Below, in pieces: positions 1 through 13,800 of a stretch of 64,000 bases of DNA. Numbering within the stretch: the first letter of the stretch is position 1; each line of letters opens with the position of its first letter. This stretch comes from Streptomyces graminofaciens. GTDB lineage: Bacteria; Actinomycetota; Actinomycetes; Streptomycetales; Streptomycetaceae. The notes beneath the pieces are model-generated. The model saw nothing but the letters and a program-made list of their open reading frames with translations, ran no database searches and was not told where the DNA came from. Where the stretch lies: the NCBI RefSeq assembly GCF_030294945.1, contig NZ_AP018448.1, positions 558,001 through 622,000 of the forward strand. Direction: 5' to 3'. A program made the translations under genes and the position numbers.

Positions 1-3000
1 AGCCAGGCATCGCCGCCGGTCACACCGGCGTCAAGCAGCGGCAGTGCCTCGCCGACGGAGATCGGCAGCACGCCCGAACGGCTCATCCGGGCCACGTCCG
101 CCTCACCCAACTGCCCCGTCATACCGCCGGCCTGGTCCCACAGGCCCCACGAGAGCGAGGTCGCCACCAGGCCATCGGCCCGACGCCTCGCCGCGAGCGC
201 ATCGAGGAAGGCATTCGCCGCGGCGTAATTGCCCTGACCCGCACCACCGAAGACACTCGCCGCGGAAGAGAACAGCACGAACACCGACAGGTCCAGCTCC
301 GCGGCCAGCTCGTGCAGATGCCAGGCCGCGTCCGCCTTCGGCGCCAGGACCGTCTCCAACCGCTCAGGAGTGAGCGAACCCACCACGCCGTCGTCCAGGA
401 CACCAGCCGCATGGACCACACCCGCCAGCCGGTGCACGGCAGGAATACCAGCCAGTACGGCAGCCAGCGCGTCCCGGTCCGCCACGTCACAGGCCACCGG
501 AGCAGCCGAAGCACCCAACTCACCCAGTTCCGCGACCAGTTCCGTCATACCGGGAGCCTCCGCGCCACGACGGCTCGCGAGAACCAGGTGCCGTACGCCC
601 CACTCACGGACCACATGCCGGGCGACCACACCACCCAACGCACCCGACGCACCCGTGATCAACAACGTGCCCTCGGGATCCCACACCGGCACCCCATCAA
701 TGGCTTCGGCCCGCATCAGACGCGGCACGAACACCCGGCCATCCCGCACCGCGAGCTGCGGCTCATCACCGATCCCGACCACCCGGGACACCGCATCCAG
801 GTCATCCACATCCACCAGCACGACCCGGCCCGGCTGCTCCGACTGCGCCGTACGCACCAGACCCCACAACGCCGCCGCACCCAGATCAAAGACACCCTCA
901 CCGGCATCCACCGCGACGGCCTGGCGGGTCATAATCACGAGCCGCGAGTCGGCGAACCTCTCGTCCGCCAGCCAGGACTGGATCAACTCCAGTCCCTCAG
1001 CCGTCACTCCACGCACCCCGGCCGTGACGGGCACCTCACGATCGGCGGCGAAATGCGCCACCACCAGACGCGGCACCGATCGGCCGGCGGAGACCGCCGA
1101 GCCGAGCGCGGCCAGGTCGGGCAGGACCTCGCACCCCTCCCCCTGCGCCCAGCCAGCACCCCGGTCGAGGGCCACCCACTCCCCCGCACCCGCCTGATCC
1201 GGCACGGCCACCTGCCGCCACCCCACCCGGAACAACGACTGCCGCGCACCCGCTCCCGCAGCGATCGTGTCCGCAGACACAGGCCGCAGCACCAAGGACT
1301 CAACTGCGGCCACCGGCCGCCCGGAGCCGTCCGCGACCACCAGCGCAACCTCGTTCGCCCCGACGCCGACCCCGGACACCCGCACCCGCAACGCATCCGC
1401 ACCCGACGCATACAGGTGCACGCCGTTCCAGGAGAACGGCAGTACCCCCGCCCCACCGTCACTCACGAACTCCCCGAACCCGATCGCGTGCAACGCCGCA
1501 TCCAGCAGCGCCGGATGAAGACCGAACTCCCCCGCGCCGTCGCGATGGGTGTCGTCCAGCGCGACCTCGGCGAACACCTCCGAGCCGCGCCGCCACACCG
1601 CTCGCAGCCCCTGGAACACCGGCCCGTAACCGAAGCCGCCGTCCACCAGCCGGTCGTACAGCCCGTCGATGTCCACAGCCGTCGCACCCTGCGGAGGCCA
1701 CACGGCGAGTTCGCCGGTCTCGGCCGGCACAGTCGCGGCCCCGGAGGCCAGCACACCGGTGGCGTGCCGGGTCCAGGGCTCGTCGACTCCTGTCTCCGGC
1801 CGGGAGTGCACCGTCACCGGACGGCCACCTTGCTCGTCCGCAGCGCCGACGACCACCTGGACCTGCACACCACCACGCTCCGGAAGCACCAACGGCACCT
1901 CCAGCGTCAGCTCCTCGACACAGTCCGCGCCCACCTGCTCCCCGGCCCGCAACGCAAGCTCCACGAACGCCGTCCCGGGGAACAGCACAGCACCCTGCAC
2001 CTGGTGATCCGCCAGCCACGGATGCGTCGCCAGCGACAACCGCCCGGTCAGCAACACCCCGTCGCCATCCGCCAGGGCCACCGCCGCGCCGAGCAACGGA
2101 TGCTCCGCCGAGCCCAGGCCCAGTCCGGTGGCGTCGCGTCCCGGCCGCGCGGACGTGTCCAGCCAGTACCGCTGATGTTCGAAGGCGTAGGTCGGCAGGT
2201 CCGCCCGACGCGGGCCGTACGGGGCGTAGTACGCGGCCCAGTCCACCGGCACACCGCGCACATGCGCCGCACCCACGGCCGCCACCACGCTCTCGGCCTC
2301 ATCGCGCCCGGCCCGCACCGTGGACACAAACTCCGTGCCCCGCGCCTCCTCCCCGACCAGGCAGTCCTGCCCCAGCGCGGACAACGCCCCGTCCGGACCG
2401 ACCTCCACGAACGTGCTCACGCCTTCGCTCCGCAGACACCGCACCGCGTCGTAGAAGCGCACCGCCTCACGCACATGCCGCGTCCAGTACTCCGCCGACC
2501 GCAACTCCGCACCCGCCACCTCACCCGACACCGCGGAGACCACCGCAATGCGAGGCTCGTGATAAGTCACCGTCTCGGCCACCCGGCGGAACTCGTCGAG
2601 CATCGGCTCCATGCGCGGCGAGTGGAACGCATGCGACACCGTCAAACGCTTCGTCTTACGGCCCCGCCCGCGCACGATCTCCTGGACACGCAGCACCACG
2701 TCCTCGTCACCGGCGATCACCACGGACTCCGGCCCATTCACCGCCGCGATATCCACCGCACCCGAAGGCTCACCCTCGACAAGTCGCCGTGCCTCGGCCT
2801 CCGTGACCTGCACCGCCACCATCGCCCCACCGGCCGGCAACGCCTGCATCAACCGGCCCCGCGCCACCACCAACGCACACGCATCCGACAGCGACAGCAC
2901 CCCCGCCACATACGCCGCCGCAAGCTCACCGATCGAATGCCCGGCCACCACATCGGGCACCACACCCCACGACTCCAACAGCCGGAACAACGCCACCTCG

Positions 3001-4840
3001 AACGCGAACAACGCCGGCTGCGTGAACTCCGTACGATCCACAAGCGAGGCCTGTTCCGAACCCTCCTCCGCGAACACCACCTCACCCAACGGCCGCCCCA
3101 GCCGCCCATCCAACTCCGCGACCACCTCGTCCCACGCCTCACCGAAGACAGGGAACATCTCCCGAAGCCGGCCACCCATACCCAACCGCTGCGACCCCTG
3201 CCCCGCGAACACGAACCCCGTACGCCCCCCGGCCAACCCAGCACCGACCCGCACCCGGGAATCCCCACGCCCCTCAGCCAGCGCCTCCAGTGCCTCCAGC
3301 AACTCGCCCTGGTCCTCGCCCAGTACGACGGCCCGGTGCTCGAACCGAGAGCGGGCTGTCGCGAGGCTGTACCCGACATCGGCCGGACGCCACTCCCGAC
3401 CCGTCATCAGATGCGTGTGCAAGCGCCTGGCCTGCTCCCGTACGGCATCCGCGCTGCGGGCGGACACCACCCATGGCACCGGGACCGCGTCGGGAACGAG
3501 GGCCGCGCCGGACTCTGCCTCGGCCACCGGGTCGGCAGCTTGTTCGAGGATGACGTGCGCGTTCGTGCCGCTGACGCCGAAGCTGGAGACCGCGGCGCGG
3601 CGAACGTGATCGGTGGCGGGCCAGGGGCGGCTCTCGGTGAGCAGTTCCACCGCTCCCGTCGACCAGTTCACCTCCGGCGTGGGCTCGTCCACGTGCAGCG
3701 TGGCCGGCAGCGTGCCGTGCCGCATGGCCATGACTGACTTGATGATCCCGGCGACACCGGCGGCGGCCTGCGTATGCCCGAGGTTCGACTTCACCGAGCC
3801 CAGCCACAACGGCCGGTCCTCCGCCCGGTCCTGGCCGTAGGTGGCCAGGAGTGCCTGCGCCTCGATCGGGTCACCCAGCTTCGTCCCCGTACCGTGCGCC
3901 TCCACCACATCCACCTCGGACGCGGACAGACGGGCGTTCGCCAACGCCTGCCGGATCACCCGCTGCTGGGCGGGACCGTTCGGCGCCGTCAGCCCGTTCG
4001 ACGCGCCGTCCTGGTTGACCGCGCTGCCACGTACGACGGCCAGGATCGGGTGGCCGTTGCGCTCGGCGTCCGACAGGCGCTCCAGCAGGAGCATGCCCGC
4101 GCCCTCGCCCCAGCCGGTGCCGTCCGCCGAGGCCGAGAACGCCTTGCACCGGCCGTCGGGAGCGAGCCCCCGCTGCCGGCTGAACTCCACGAAGGCGCCC
4201 GGAGTCGCCATCACCGTGGCGCCACCGGCCAACGCCAGCGAGCACTCGCCCTGTCGCAGCGCCTGCGCGGCCAGGTGCAGGGCGACCAGCGACGCGGAGC
4301 ACGCCGTGTCCACGGTCATGGCCGGCCCCTCCAGACCGAACGTGTAGGCCAGCCGCCCGGAGATGACGCTGCCGGCGTTGCCGATGCCGAGGTATCCCTC
4401 GAACTCGGCTGCCGCGCCCGAGGCGAGTGTCGCGTAGTCCTGGCCGTTGGTGCCGGTGAAGACGCCGGTGGCGCTGCCGCGCAGCGCGGCCGGGTCGATG
4501 CCGGCCCGTTCGAACGCCTCCCACGCCGTCTCCAGCAGCAGCCGCTGCTGCGGATCCATCGCCGTGGCCTCACGCGGCCCGATGTCGAAGAAAGCGGGGT
4601 CGAAGTCGGCCGCGCCGTCGAGAAACGCGCCATAGCGGGTGCTGCTCGTGCCGGAACGTTCCCCGTCGGGGTCGAAGAGGGTGTCGATGTCCCAGCCTCG
4701 GTCGGCCGGGAAGGACGAGATCGTGTCCCGGCCCCCGGCCACCAGGTCCCACAGCTCCTCGGGACTCTGGACACCACCGGGGAAACGGCAGCTCATCCCG
4801 ATGATCGCGACCGGCTCGTCCACGGCCGCCACCACCAACG
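1..4840 (-). other. Extension module 4: KS-AT(malonyl)-DH-KR(B1), cut before the ACP
   Basis: KS with DTACSAS (Cys5816). AT with GHSIGE and HAFH (malonyl-CoA). The DH keeps the HxxxGxxxxP motif as [10 protein letters not shown] with His6581, plus the downstream LLDAALH aspartate, so it looks active. About 190 residues of structural KR follow with no ER insertion. The catalytic KR has VLDDG and FGGAGQGNY (B1). Malonyl extension with KR and DH predicts an enoyl (probably trans) product. The window ends in the post-catalytic part of the KR. Confidence 0.88.
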
Positions 4841-7800
4841 GACCGCCGACCGCAGCCGACGACGACGTACCCAGCACCTCAGAGCCGACGTATTCGGCCA
4901 GTGCCTCGGGCGTCGGGTAGTCGAAGACCAACGTGGTGGGCAGGGCCAGGCCGGTGGCCGCATTGAGACGGTTCCGCAGCTCCACCGCCGTCAGCGAGTC
5001 GAAGCCGATCTCCTTGAACGCCCGCGCCGGATCGATCGTCTGCACCGAGGCATGGCCGAGCACACTCGCCACCTGGCCACGGATCAGGTCCAGCAGGGCC
5101 GTCTGCTGTTCCGCCGCGGGCAGCTCGGCCAGCCGACTCGCCCAGGACGACTGCTCGCCCTCCGCCGGGCCATGGGCCGCCGCCGTCGGCAGCTGGGCCT
5201 GAGGCAGGGCGGACAGCAGCGGGCTGGGACGGGCCGCGGTGAACGCCGGGGCGAAGCGCTGCCAGTCCACGTCCGCGACCATCACGGCCGGTCGGCCGGC
5301 GGTCACGGCTCGAGCCATGGCGTTCAGCGCCGCCTCGGCTGCCATCGCGGGCCAGCCGTCGCGGTCCAGTCGTCCGGCGACGACGTCCTGGTCGGCCATG
5401 CCGCCGTCGGCCCACCGGCCCCACGCGAGCGAGACGGCGGGCAGTCCGAGGGCGTGCCGGAGCTCGGCCAGCGCGTCCAAGTAGGCGTTGGCGGCCGCGT
5501 AGTTGGCCTGTCCGGCGCTGCCCAGCACACCGGAGGCGGAGGAGAACAGCACGAAGGCGTCCAGGTCCACCTCTCGTGTGGCCAGGTCCAGATGGTGGGC
5601 GGCCTGCGCCTTTGCCGCCAGGACCTCGGCGCACCGCTCGACGGACAGGGAGGCCAGTACGCCGTCGTCGAGAACGCCGGCCGCATGGACGACCGCGGTC
5701 AGGTCGCCCTCGTCGGCCAGCCCGGCCACCAGGGCGGTCACAGCCTCCTGGTCACGCAGGTCGCAGGCGACCAGCCGGACACGTACGCCGGCCTCGGTCA
5801 GCTCGTCGTGCAGTGCCTGCGCTCCAGGGGCCTCGGGGCCGCGGCGACTGACCAGGACCACCCGTTCGGCTCCCCGGGCGGCCAGCCAACGGGCCACATG
5901 CCCACCGACGGCACCGGTACCGCCGGTCACCAGGACCGTGCCCGACGGCGTCCACGCCACCGAGTCACCGGCGGGTGCGGCGTCCTGGACCAGGCGCCGG
6001 GCCAGGACACCGGCCGTACGCAGCGCGATCTGGTCCTCGCCGCCGGGCCGGTGACCGGCGGCCAGGGCCCGGACGAGCCGCCGTACGGTACGGGAATCGA
6101 CCTGCTCGGGGAGATCGAGCAGCCCGCCCCAGCGGTCCGGGTGCTCCAGGGCCGCGACCCGGCCGAGGCCCCACACCTGGGCCTGCACCGGTTCGTCCGG
6201 CCCACTTGTCGCTCCCGCCGAGACCGCGCCCCGCGTCAGACACCACAGCGGGGCGGTCACTCCCGCGTCACCCAGTGCCTGGACGGCGGACAGGGTCAGT
6301 GCCAGCCCACGCGAAACGGTCGGGTGGTGCGGATCCGTGCCCTCGGCCAGCGCCAGGAGTGACACCACTCCGCCGACCTGACCGGGGGCGAGGCCGTCGA
6401 GCCGACCGGTGATCTGCTCGGCCAGGGCATCGCGGGCCCGGTCGGAGTCGGGGTGGCCGAGGTCCACGGTGACGACCTCGGCACCGTGCTCGGCCATGGC
6501 CTCGGCGAGGGAACGGACGAGGGACCCCGCCGCCTCGGACCCGGCCGGGGCGAGCAACAGCCAGGTGCCGCCGAACGACGCCACGCCTGGCTCGGGCAGC
6601 GCGTTCCAGGTCACCCGGTAGCGCCAGGAGTCGGCCAACGAGACCTGCCCAGCCTGTCGACGCCACGACGACAGCACGGGCAGCACATCCGCCAGCCGCG
6701 CCTCCCCGTCCACACCCTCACCGGTGCCGAGCGAGGAGAGATCGCCCTGCTCCACGGCCTCCCAGAAGGCCGCGTCCACCTCGTCCTGGCCCCCGGCCTC
6801 GGTCCGCCGTACGGCCGTACCGGCCAGCTCTTCCAGCCAGTAGCGGGAGCGTTGGAAGGCATACGTCGGCAACTCGACGCGTGCGGCAGGCCACCCCGCG
6901 AAGTACGCCGTCCAGTCCACCGGGTAACCGTCCGCGAACAGCTCACCCACCGCCGACACCAACGCGACCGGCTCGGCCCGGTTGCCCCGCACCGCCGCCA
7001 CCACACTCCCAGCACCACCCTCAGCAAGGCACTCCCGGACCAGCGCGCTCAGCACACCCCCGGGCCCGACCTCCACGAAACGGCCGACACCCACACCCGC
7101 CATAGCCCCCACAGCATCCGCGAAACGCACCGCCTCCCGCGCATGCCGGACCCAGTACCCCACCGAGCACAACTCGTCAGCAGACACAACCGCGCCCGTC
7201 AGACCGGACACCACCGTCAACTCCGGCACGGCAAAGGACAACCCCGCCACCACCCGACCGAAGTCCTCCAGCATCGGATCCATCAAAGGCGAGTGGAACG
7301 CGTGCGACACCTTCAGCCGACGCGCACGACGCCCCAACCCGGCAAAGTGCGCGGCAACCTCCTCCACCACAGCCACGCCACCGGAGACGACCACCGAACG
7401 CGGACCATTGACCGCACCGATCCCGACCTCACCCTCACGACCCGCCAAAAGCGCGGTGACCTCCTCCTCCGAGGCCTCCACCGCCACCATCGCCCCACCC
7501 GAAGGCAACCCCTGCATCAAACGACCACGCGCCGCCACCAACGCACACGCGTCCGCCAGCGACAACACCCCGGCCACATGCACAGCCGCGATCTCACCCA
7601 CCGAGTGACCGGCTACGACCTCACCGGCCACACCCCACGACTCCAGCAGCCGGTACAACGCCACCTCGAACGCGAACAACGCCGGCTGCGTGAACCCCGT
7701 CTCATCCAGCGACCCACCGGCGACATCGAACATCACCTCACGCAGAGAACCGGCCCAGCCCTCCGACGGCGGCAACGCCCCCATCACCTCATCGAGAACC

Positions 7801-10800
7801 CCGCACACCTCATCGAAAGCCTCCGCGAACACCGGAAACGCGACATACAACTCCCGCCCCATACCAGCCCGCTGAGACCCCTGACCCGAAAAGACCAGCC
7901 CCAACCGACCACCGCCGTCGGTGTCGGCGCGCCGTACCGTTCCCGCAGCCGACGGGTCCGTGCTCAGCGACCGCAACGTCTCGACCAGTTCGGCCCGGTC
8001 GCCGCCGACCACCACCGTCCGGTACTCGAAGAAGGTGCGCGTCGTGGCGAGCGCCTGGGCGACGTCCGCCGGGCTCGCCTGCTCACCGGCGGGTGACGCG
8101 GCCCAGGCGGCCAGTTGCCCGGCCTGTGCCTGGAGCGCCCGCACCGACCGCGCCGACACCACCCACGGCACCACCGACGCGGCGGATTCCCCATCGACGG
8201 GCAGGTCCTGCTGCGGCGGCTCCCCGGACTCGGCCGGAGCCTGCTCCAGGATGACGTGCGCGTTCGTACCGCTGATACCGAACGAGGACACACCGGCGCG
8301 GCGCGGGTGGCCGTTCTCGGGCCAGGCGCGTGCCTCGGTGAGGAGTTCCACCGCGCCCGCCGACCAGTCGACGTGCGAGGACGGCCGGTCCACATGCAGG
8401 GTCGCCGGCACCGTGCCACGCCCCATCGCCAGCACGGTCTTGATCACACTCGCGACACCGGCGGCGGCCTGGGTGTGCCCGATGTTCGACTTCACCGACC
8501 CCAGCCACAACGGCTGGCCTTCCACCCGCTCCTGGCCGTACGTGGCCAGCAGCGCCTGCGCCTCGATCGGGTCACCCAGCGCCGTGCCCGTACCGTGCGC
8601 CTCCACCACATCCACCTCGGACGGCGTCAGACGGGCGTTCGCCAGCGCCTGCCGGATCACCCGCTGCTGGGCGGGACCGTTCGGCGCCGTAAGCCCGTTC
8701 GACGCACCGTCCTGGTTGATCGCGCTGCCCCGCACGACCGCGAGCACCGGGTGCCCGAGCCGCCGTGCGTCCGACAGCCTCTCCAACAGCACCAGCCCCA
8801 CGCCCTCGGCGAGGGTCATCCCGTCCGCGCGATCCGCGAACGCCTTGCAGCGGGCGTCCCGTGCCAGCCCTCGCTGGCGGCTGAACCCGACGAAGGCCCG
8901 GGGGTTCGCCATGTAGGCGACACCGCCGGCCAGAGCGAGGTCGGACTCGCCCTGCCGCAGGGACTGCACGGCCAGGTGCAGTGCCACCAGCGACGACGAG
9001 CACGCCGTGTCCACGGTGACCGCCGGTCCCTCCAGGCCGAAGGTGTACGACAGCCGGCCCGAGAGCACGCTCGGCGCGCTGCCGATCAGTTCGTGCCCTT
9101 CGGAGACCCCGGAGCTCTGCTGCGACCCCGACCCCGAGCCCAGTCCGTAGTCCTGGTAGTTGCTTCCGACAAAGACGCCGGTGGCACTGCCGCGCAGCGC
9201 AGCCGGGTCGATACCCGCCCGTTCGAACGCCTCCCAGGACGTCTCCAGCAGCAGCCGCTGCTGCGGGTCCATGGCGGACGCCTCACGCGGTGAGATCCCG
9301 AAGAACTCGGCGTCGAACTCGGCCGCGTCGTGCAGGAAGCCGCCTTCCCGGACGTAGGTGTGTCCCGCGCGGTCCGGGTCGGGGTCGTACAGGGCGTCCA
9401 GGTCCCAGCCGCGGTCCGTGGGGAAGCCCGAGATGGCGTCGCCCTCGGCGGCCATCAGCTCCCACAGCTCCTCGGGCGAGGCGACCCCGCCCGGGTAGCG
9501 GCAGCCCATCGCCACGATCGCGATCGGGTCGTCCGCCTCGACGGCTGCGACCGCGCTGGAAGAGGCCCGGTCGACGATCGGCTTATCACCCGCGATCCGT
9601 TGCAGGAGGTACTCGGTCGTGGCCTGCGGTGTCGGATGGTCGAAGACCAGTGTGGCGGGCAGGGCGAGGCCGGTGGCGTCCCGCAGCCGGTTGCGGAACT
9701 CCACGGAGGTGAGGGAGTCGAAGCCGAGGTCTCGGTAGGGGCGTACGGCTCCGAGCGCGTCCGTCGTCGTGTGCCCGAGCACGGCCGCGGCCTCGGTGAG
9801 CACCAGGTCCTGGAGGGCCTGGGCACGTTCGTCCTCGGGGAGGGCGTTCAGGCGGCGGACCAGCTCCGAGTCGGTGCCGTGGGCCGTGGCGGAGGCCGTT
9901 TCCCGGTCGTCGGCGGCCGTCTCCGTGAAGTCGGCGAGCAGCGGGCTCGGGCGGGCCGAGGTGAACACCTGGGTGAAGCGGTCCCAGTCCACGTCGGCGA
10001 CGGCCACGTAGGTGTCGCGTTCGTCCAGCGCCTGCTGCAGTGCCGTGATCGCGAGGTCGGGGGCGATGACGGGGATGCCGCGCCGGGCCAACAGCTTGTT
10101 CAGCGAGACCATGCCGTCGCCGTCCCAGGGGCCCCAGCCCACCGAGGACACCGGGAGTCCCTGTGCCCGGTATTGGAGGGCCATGGCGTCCAGGTAGGCG
10201 TTGGCGGCCGCGTACGCGCCGTGGTCCGCGACTCCCCAGGCCGCGGCGATGGAGGAGAAGAGGACGAAGGTGTCGAGGTTGTCGAGGTCGAGGAGTTCGA
10301 GGAGGTGCCGGGCGCCGGCTGCCTTGCCGGACAGGACGTCGGCCAGTTCGGCGAGGTCCGTCTGTGCGAGCGGGGTCAGCCGGGCGACGCCCGCGGTGTG
10401 CACCACCGTACGGACAGGGGTGCCGTCGGCTTCGAGCCGCGCCAGCAGGGCGGCGACCTGGTCGCGGTCGGCGATGTCGCAGGCGGCCACCGTCACGGGG
10501 ACGCCGAGCTTGGTGCGGAGGTCGTCGGCGCCCGGCGCGGCCTCGCCCGACCTGCTGACCAGGACGAGGTGTTCGGCGCCCTGAGCGGCGAGGCGGCGTG
10601 CGACATGCGCGCCGAGGGCGCCGGTGCCGCCGGTGATGAGCACGGTGCCCCGCGGGGTCCACCGCTGCCGTTCGCCGGCTTCCGTGGCGGCCGCTCGTGC
10701 CAGTCGGCGGCCGTACAGCCCCGAGGGGCGGATCGCCACCTGGTCCTCGCCCCTGGTGTCGGCCAGCACCGCCCCCAGCCGTCGCGCGGCCTGCTCGTCC

Positions 10801-13800
10801 GGCGCCTCGGGAAGGTCCACGAGGCCTCCCCAGCGTTCGGAGTGCTCCAGGGCGGCGACCCGGCCCATGCCCCAGATGTGGGCCTGCACCGGGTGGCTGG
10901 GTGCCTCGTCGTCGCCGGTCGACACCGCGCCGGACGTCACGGACCACAGGGGCGCGTCGATTCCGGCGTCGCCGAGCGCCTGGACGAGGTGCAGGGTCAG
11001 CGCGAGTCCGGTGGGCACCTCGGGGTGCTGCGGGAACCCTTGCTCGGCGAGGGCGAGGAAGGAGAGGACCCCGGCGACTGGGCCGGTGTCGGCGCCGGTG
11101 TCGGAGAGTCGCTCGGCGAGCGCCGTCCGGTCCTCGCCGGCCTCGTCGACCCGCACCTCCACGACGTCGGCGCCGCGTTCGGCCAGCGCCCGGGCCGAGG
11201 CGGTGACCCGCTCGTCGGCCTCGTACCCCTCGGGGATCACGACCAGCCAGGTGCCGGTCAGGGTCGCCGGGGCCGGTGCGTCGTCGATCCGGCGCCACTC
11301 GACGCGGTAGCGCCAGGCGTCGACGGTGGACCGGTCGAGCCGCTTCCTGCGCCATGACGACAGCACAGGCAGCGCGGGCAGCACGGTGTCGAGGGACGCG
11401 GTGTCGTCCGGCGTGCCGAGGTCCAGGACGCCGGCCAGCGCGTCGAGGTCCTCGCGTTCGACCGCCTCCCAGAAGGCCGCGTCCACGGGGTCGACGGCCG
11501 GGGCATCGGCCCGGTGCTCCGGGGCGGTGTCCTGGAGCCAGTAGCGCTTGCGCTGGAAGGCGTACGTCGGCAGCTCCACGCGGTGTCCGGCACCGTCCGT
11601 GAACAGGGCGTGCCAGTCGACGCCGACCGCGTGCGTGTGTGCCTCGGCGAGGGAGCGCAGGAAGCGGTCGGGGCCGCCGTCGTCGCGGCGCAGCGAGCCG
11701 AGGATCACGGCGTCGCCGCCCGCCGCCTCTACGGTGTCCTGCATACCGACGGCGAGCACCGGATGCGGGCTCGACTCGACGAAGACGCCGAATCCCTGCT
11801 CGACCAGGGCCTCGGTCGCGCGGTGGAGTTCCACGGTCTGGCGCAGGTTGCGGTACCAGTAGCCGGCGTCGAGGCCGGTGGTGTCGTACCAGTCGCCCGT
11901 CACGGTGGAGAAGAACGGGACGGAGCCCGCGCGCGGTGTGATCGGGGCGAGGGCGTCGAAGAGTTCGGCCTCGATGGCCTCGACGTGGGCGGAGTGCGAC
12001 GCGTAGTCCACCTGGATCTTCTTGGCGCGGATCTGCTCCCCCTGGAGTTCCGCGCAGAGACCGTCGACGGCCTGGACGTCGCCGGAGAGGACGACCGTCT
12101 CGGGGCCGTTGACGGCGGCGACGGACAACCGGTCCTGCCAGCGCGCCAGATGGGGGCGCAGCCCCTCGCGGGAGAGCGGGACCGACAGCATGCCGCCCTG
12201 GCCCGCGATGGCGACGATCGCCTTGCTGCGCAGGGCCACGACGCGGGCCGCGTCCTGGAGTGTGAGAGCGCCCGCGACGCAGGCGGCGGCGATCTCGCCC
12301 TGGCTGTGGCCGAGTACGGCGTCGGGCTCCACCCCGTACGAGCGCCACAGCTCGGCCAGCGAGACCATGACGGCCCACAGGACGGGCTGGACCACGTCGA
12401 CGCGGTCGAGCGGTGGGGCGTCGGGCGCCTCGCTCAGTACGTCCGTCAGGGACCAGTCGACAAACTCCGCGAGGGCGTCCTCGCAGGCGCGCAGCCGGGC
12501 GGCGAACGCCGGGAAGGCCGCGGCGAGTTCCTGAGCCATGCCGGGCCACTGGGAGCCCTGGCCGGGGAAGACGAAGGCGACCCGGTCCCCGCTGTGCGGC
12601 GCGCCCCGGACGAGGCCGGGTGCGGAGCGGCCCTCGGCCAGTGCGGCGAGGCCGGCGAGGAGTTCGTCCCGGTCGGCGGCGACCACCGCCGCGCGGTGGT
12701 CCAGGGAGGAACGGGTCAGGGACAGCGAGTACGCCACGTCCGCGGCGTGCGTCTCCGGCTGGTCGGCGAGGTGGGTGAGCAGCCGCTCGGCCTGGGCGCG
12801 CAGCGCGTCGGGCGTGGCGCCGGACACGAGCCACGGGAGCGCGGCCGGGGGCTCAGGGGCGGTCCGCTCCTGAGCCGGTGCCGACTGAGCCTCTTCGATG
12901 ATGACGTGGGCGTTGGTGCCGCCGACGCCGAAGGCCGACACACCTGCCCGGCGGGGCCGGTCCGCGTCCGGCCAGGGCCGGGCCTCGGTCAGCAGCTCCA
13001 CCGCTCCGGCCGACCAGTCGACCTCGGCGGTCGGCTGCTCCACGTGCAGGGTCTGCGGCGCCACACCGTGCCGCATCGCCAGCACCATCTTGATCACGCC
13101 GGCGACACCGGCGGCGGCCTGGGTGTGCCCGATGTTCGACTTCAACGCGCCGAGCAGCAGCGGCCGTTCGGCGGGCCGGTCCTGGCCGTAGGTGGCGAGC
13201 AGGGCCTGTGCCTCGATGGGGTCGCCGAGCTTGGTGCCGGTGCCGTGCGCCTCGACGACGTCGACCTCGGCGGGCGTCAGGGAGGCACTGGCGAGCGCCT
13301 GCCGGATGACCCGCTGCTGGGAACGCCCGTTGGGTGCCGTGAGGCCGTTGCTGGCGCCGTCCTGGTTGATGGCGCTGCCCCGGACGACCGCGAGGACCTC
13401 ATGGCCGTTGCGCCGCGCGTCGGACAGCCGCTCCACGAGGAGCATGCCCACGCCCTCGGCCCAGCCGGTGCCGTCGGCCGAGTCGGAGAACGCCTTGCAG
13501 CGGCCGTCGGCGGCGAGGCCCCGCTGCCGGCTGAACTCGATGAACGTGCCGGGGTTCGACATGACGGTGACACCGCCCGCCAGCGCGAGCGAGCACTCGC
13601 CCCGGCTCAGCGACTGCACGGCCAGGTGCAGGGCCACCAGCGAGGCCGAGCAGCCCGTGTCGACGGTGACGGCCGGTCCCTCCAGGCCGAAGGTGTACGC
13701 CACCCGGCCGGAGGCCACGCTGCCCGCGGCGCCGGTCAGGGCGTAGCCGCCGAGTTCGTCGCTCGTCTCGTGGAGGCGGGGCACGTAGTCCTGGCCGGTG

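Noticed and set aside
312..3737. Long plus-strand open frames opposite the left PKS, such as 312-3737, 3774-6362, 11514-13931 and 14952-18365
   Set aside because: They are antisense shadows of GC-rich PKS codons. They lack recognisable domains and are rich in Arg, Gly and His, while the minus strand encodes continuous PKS domains.
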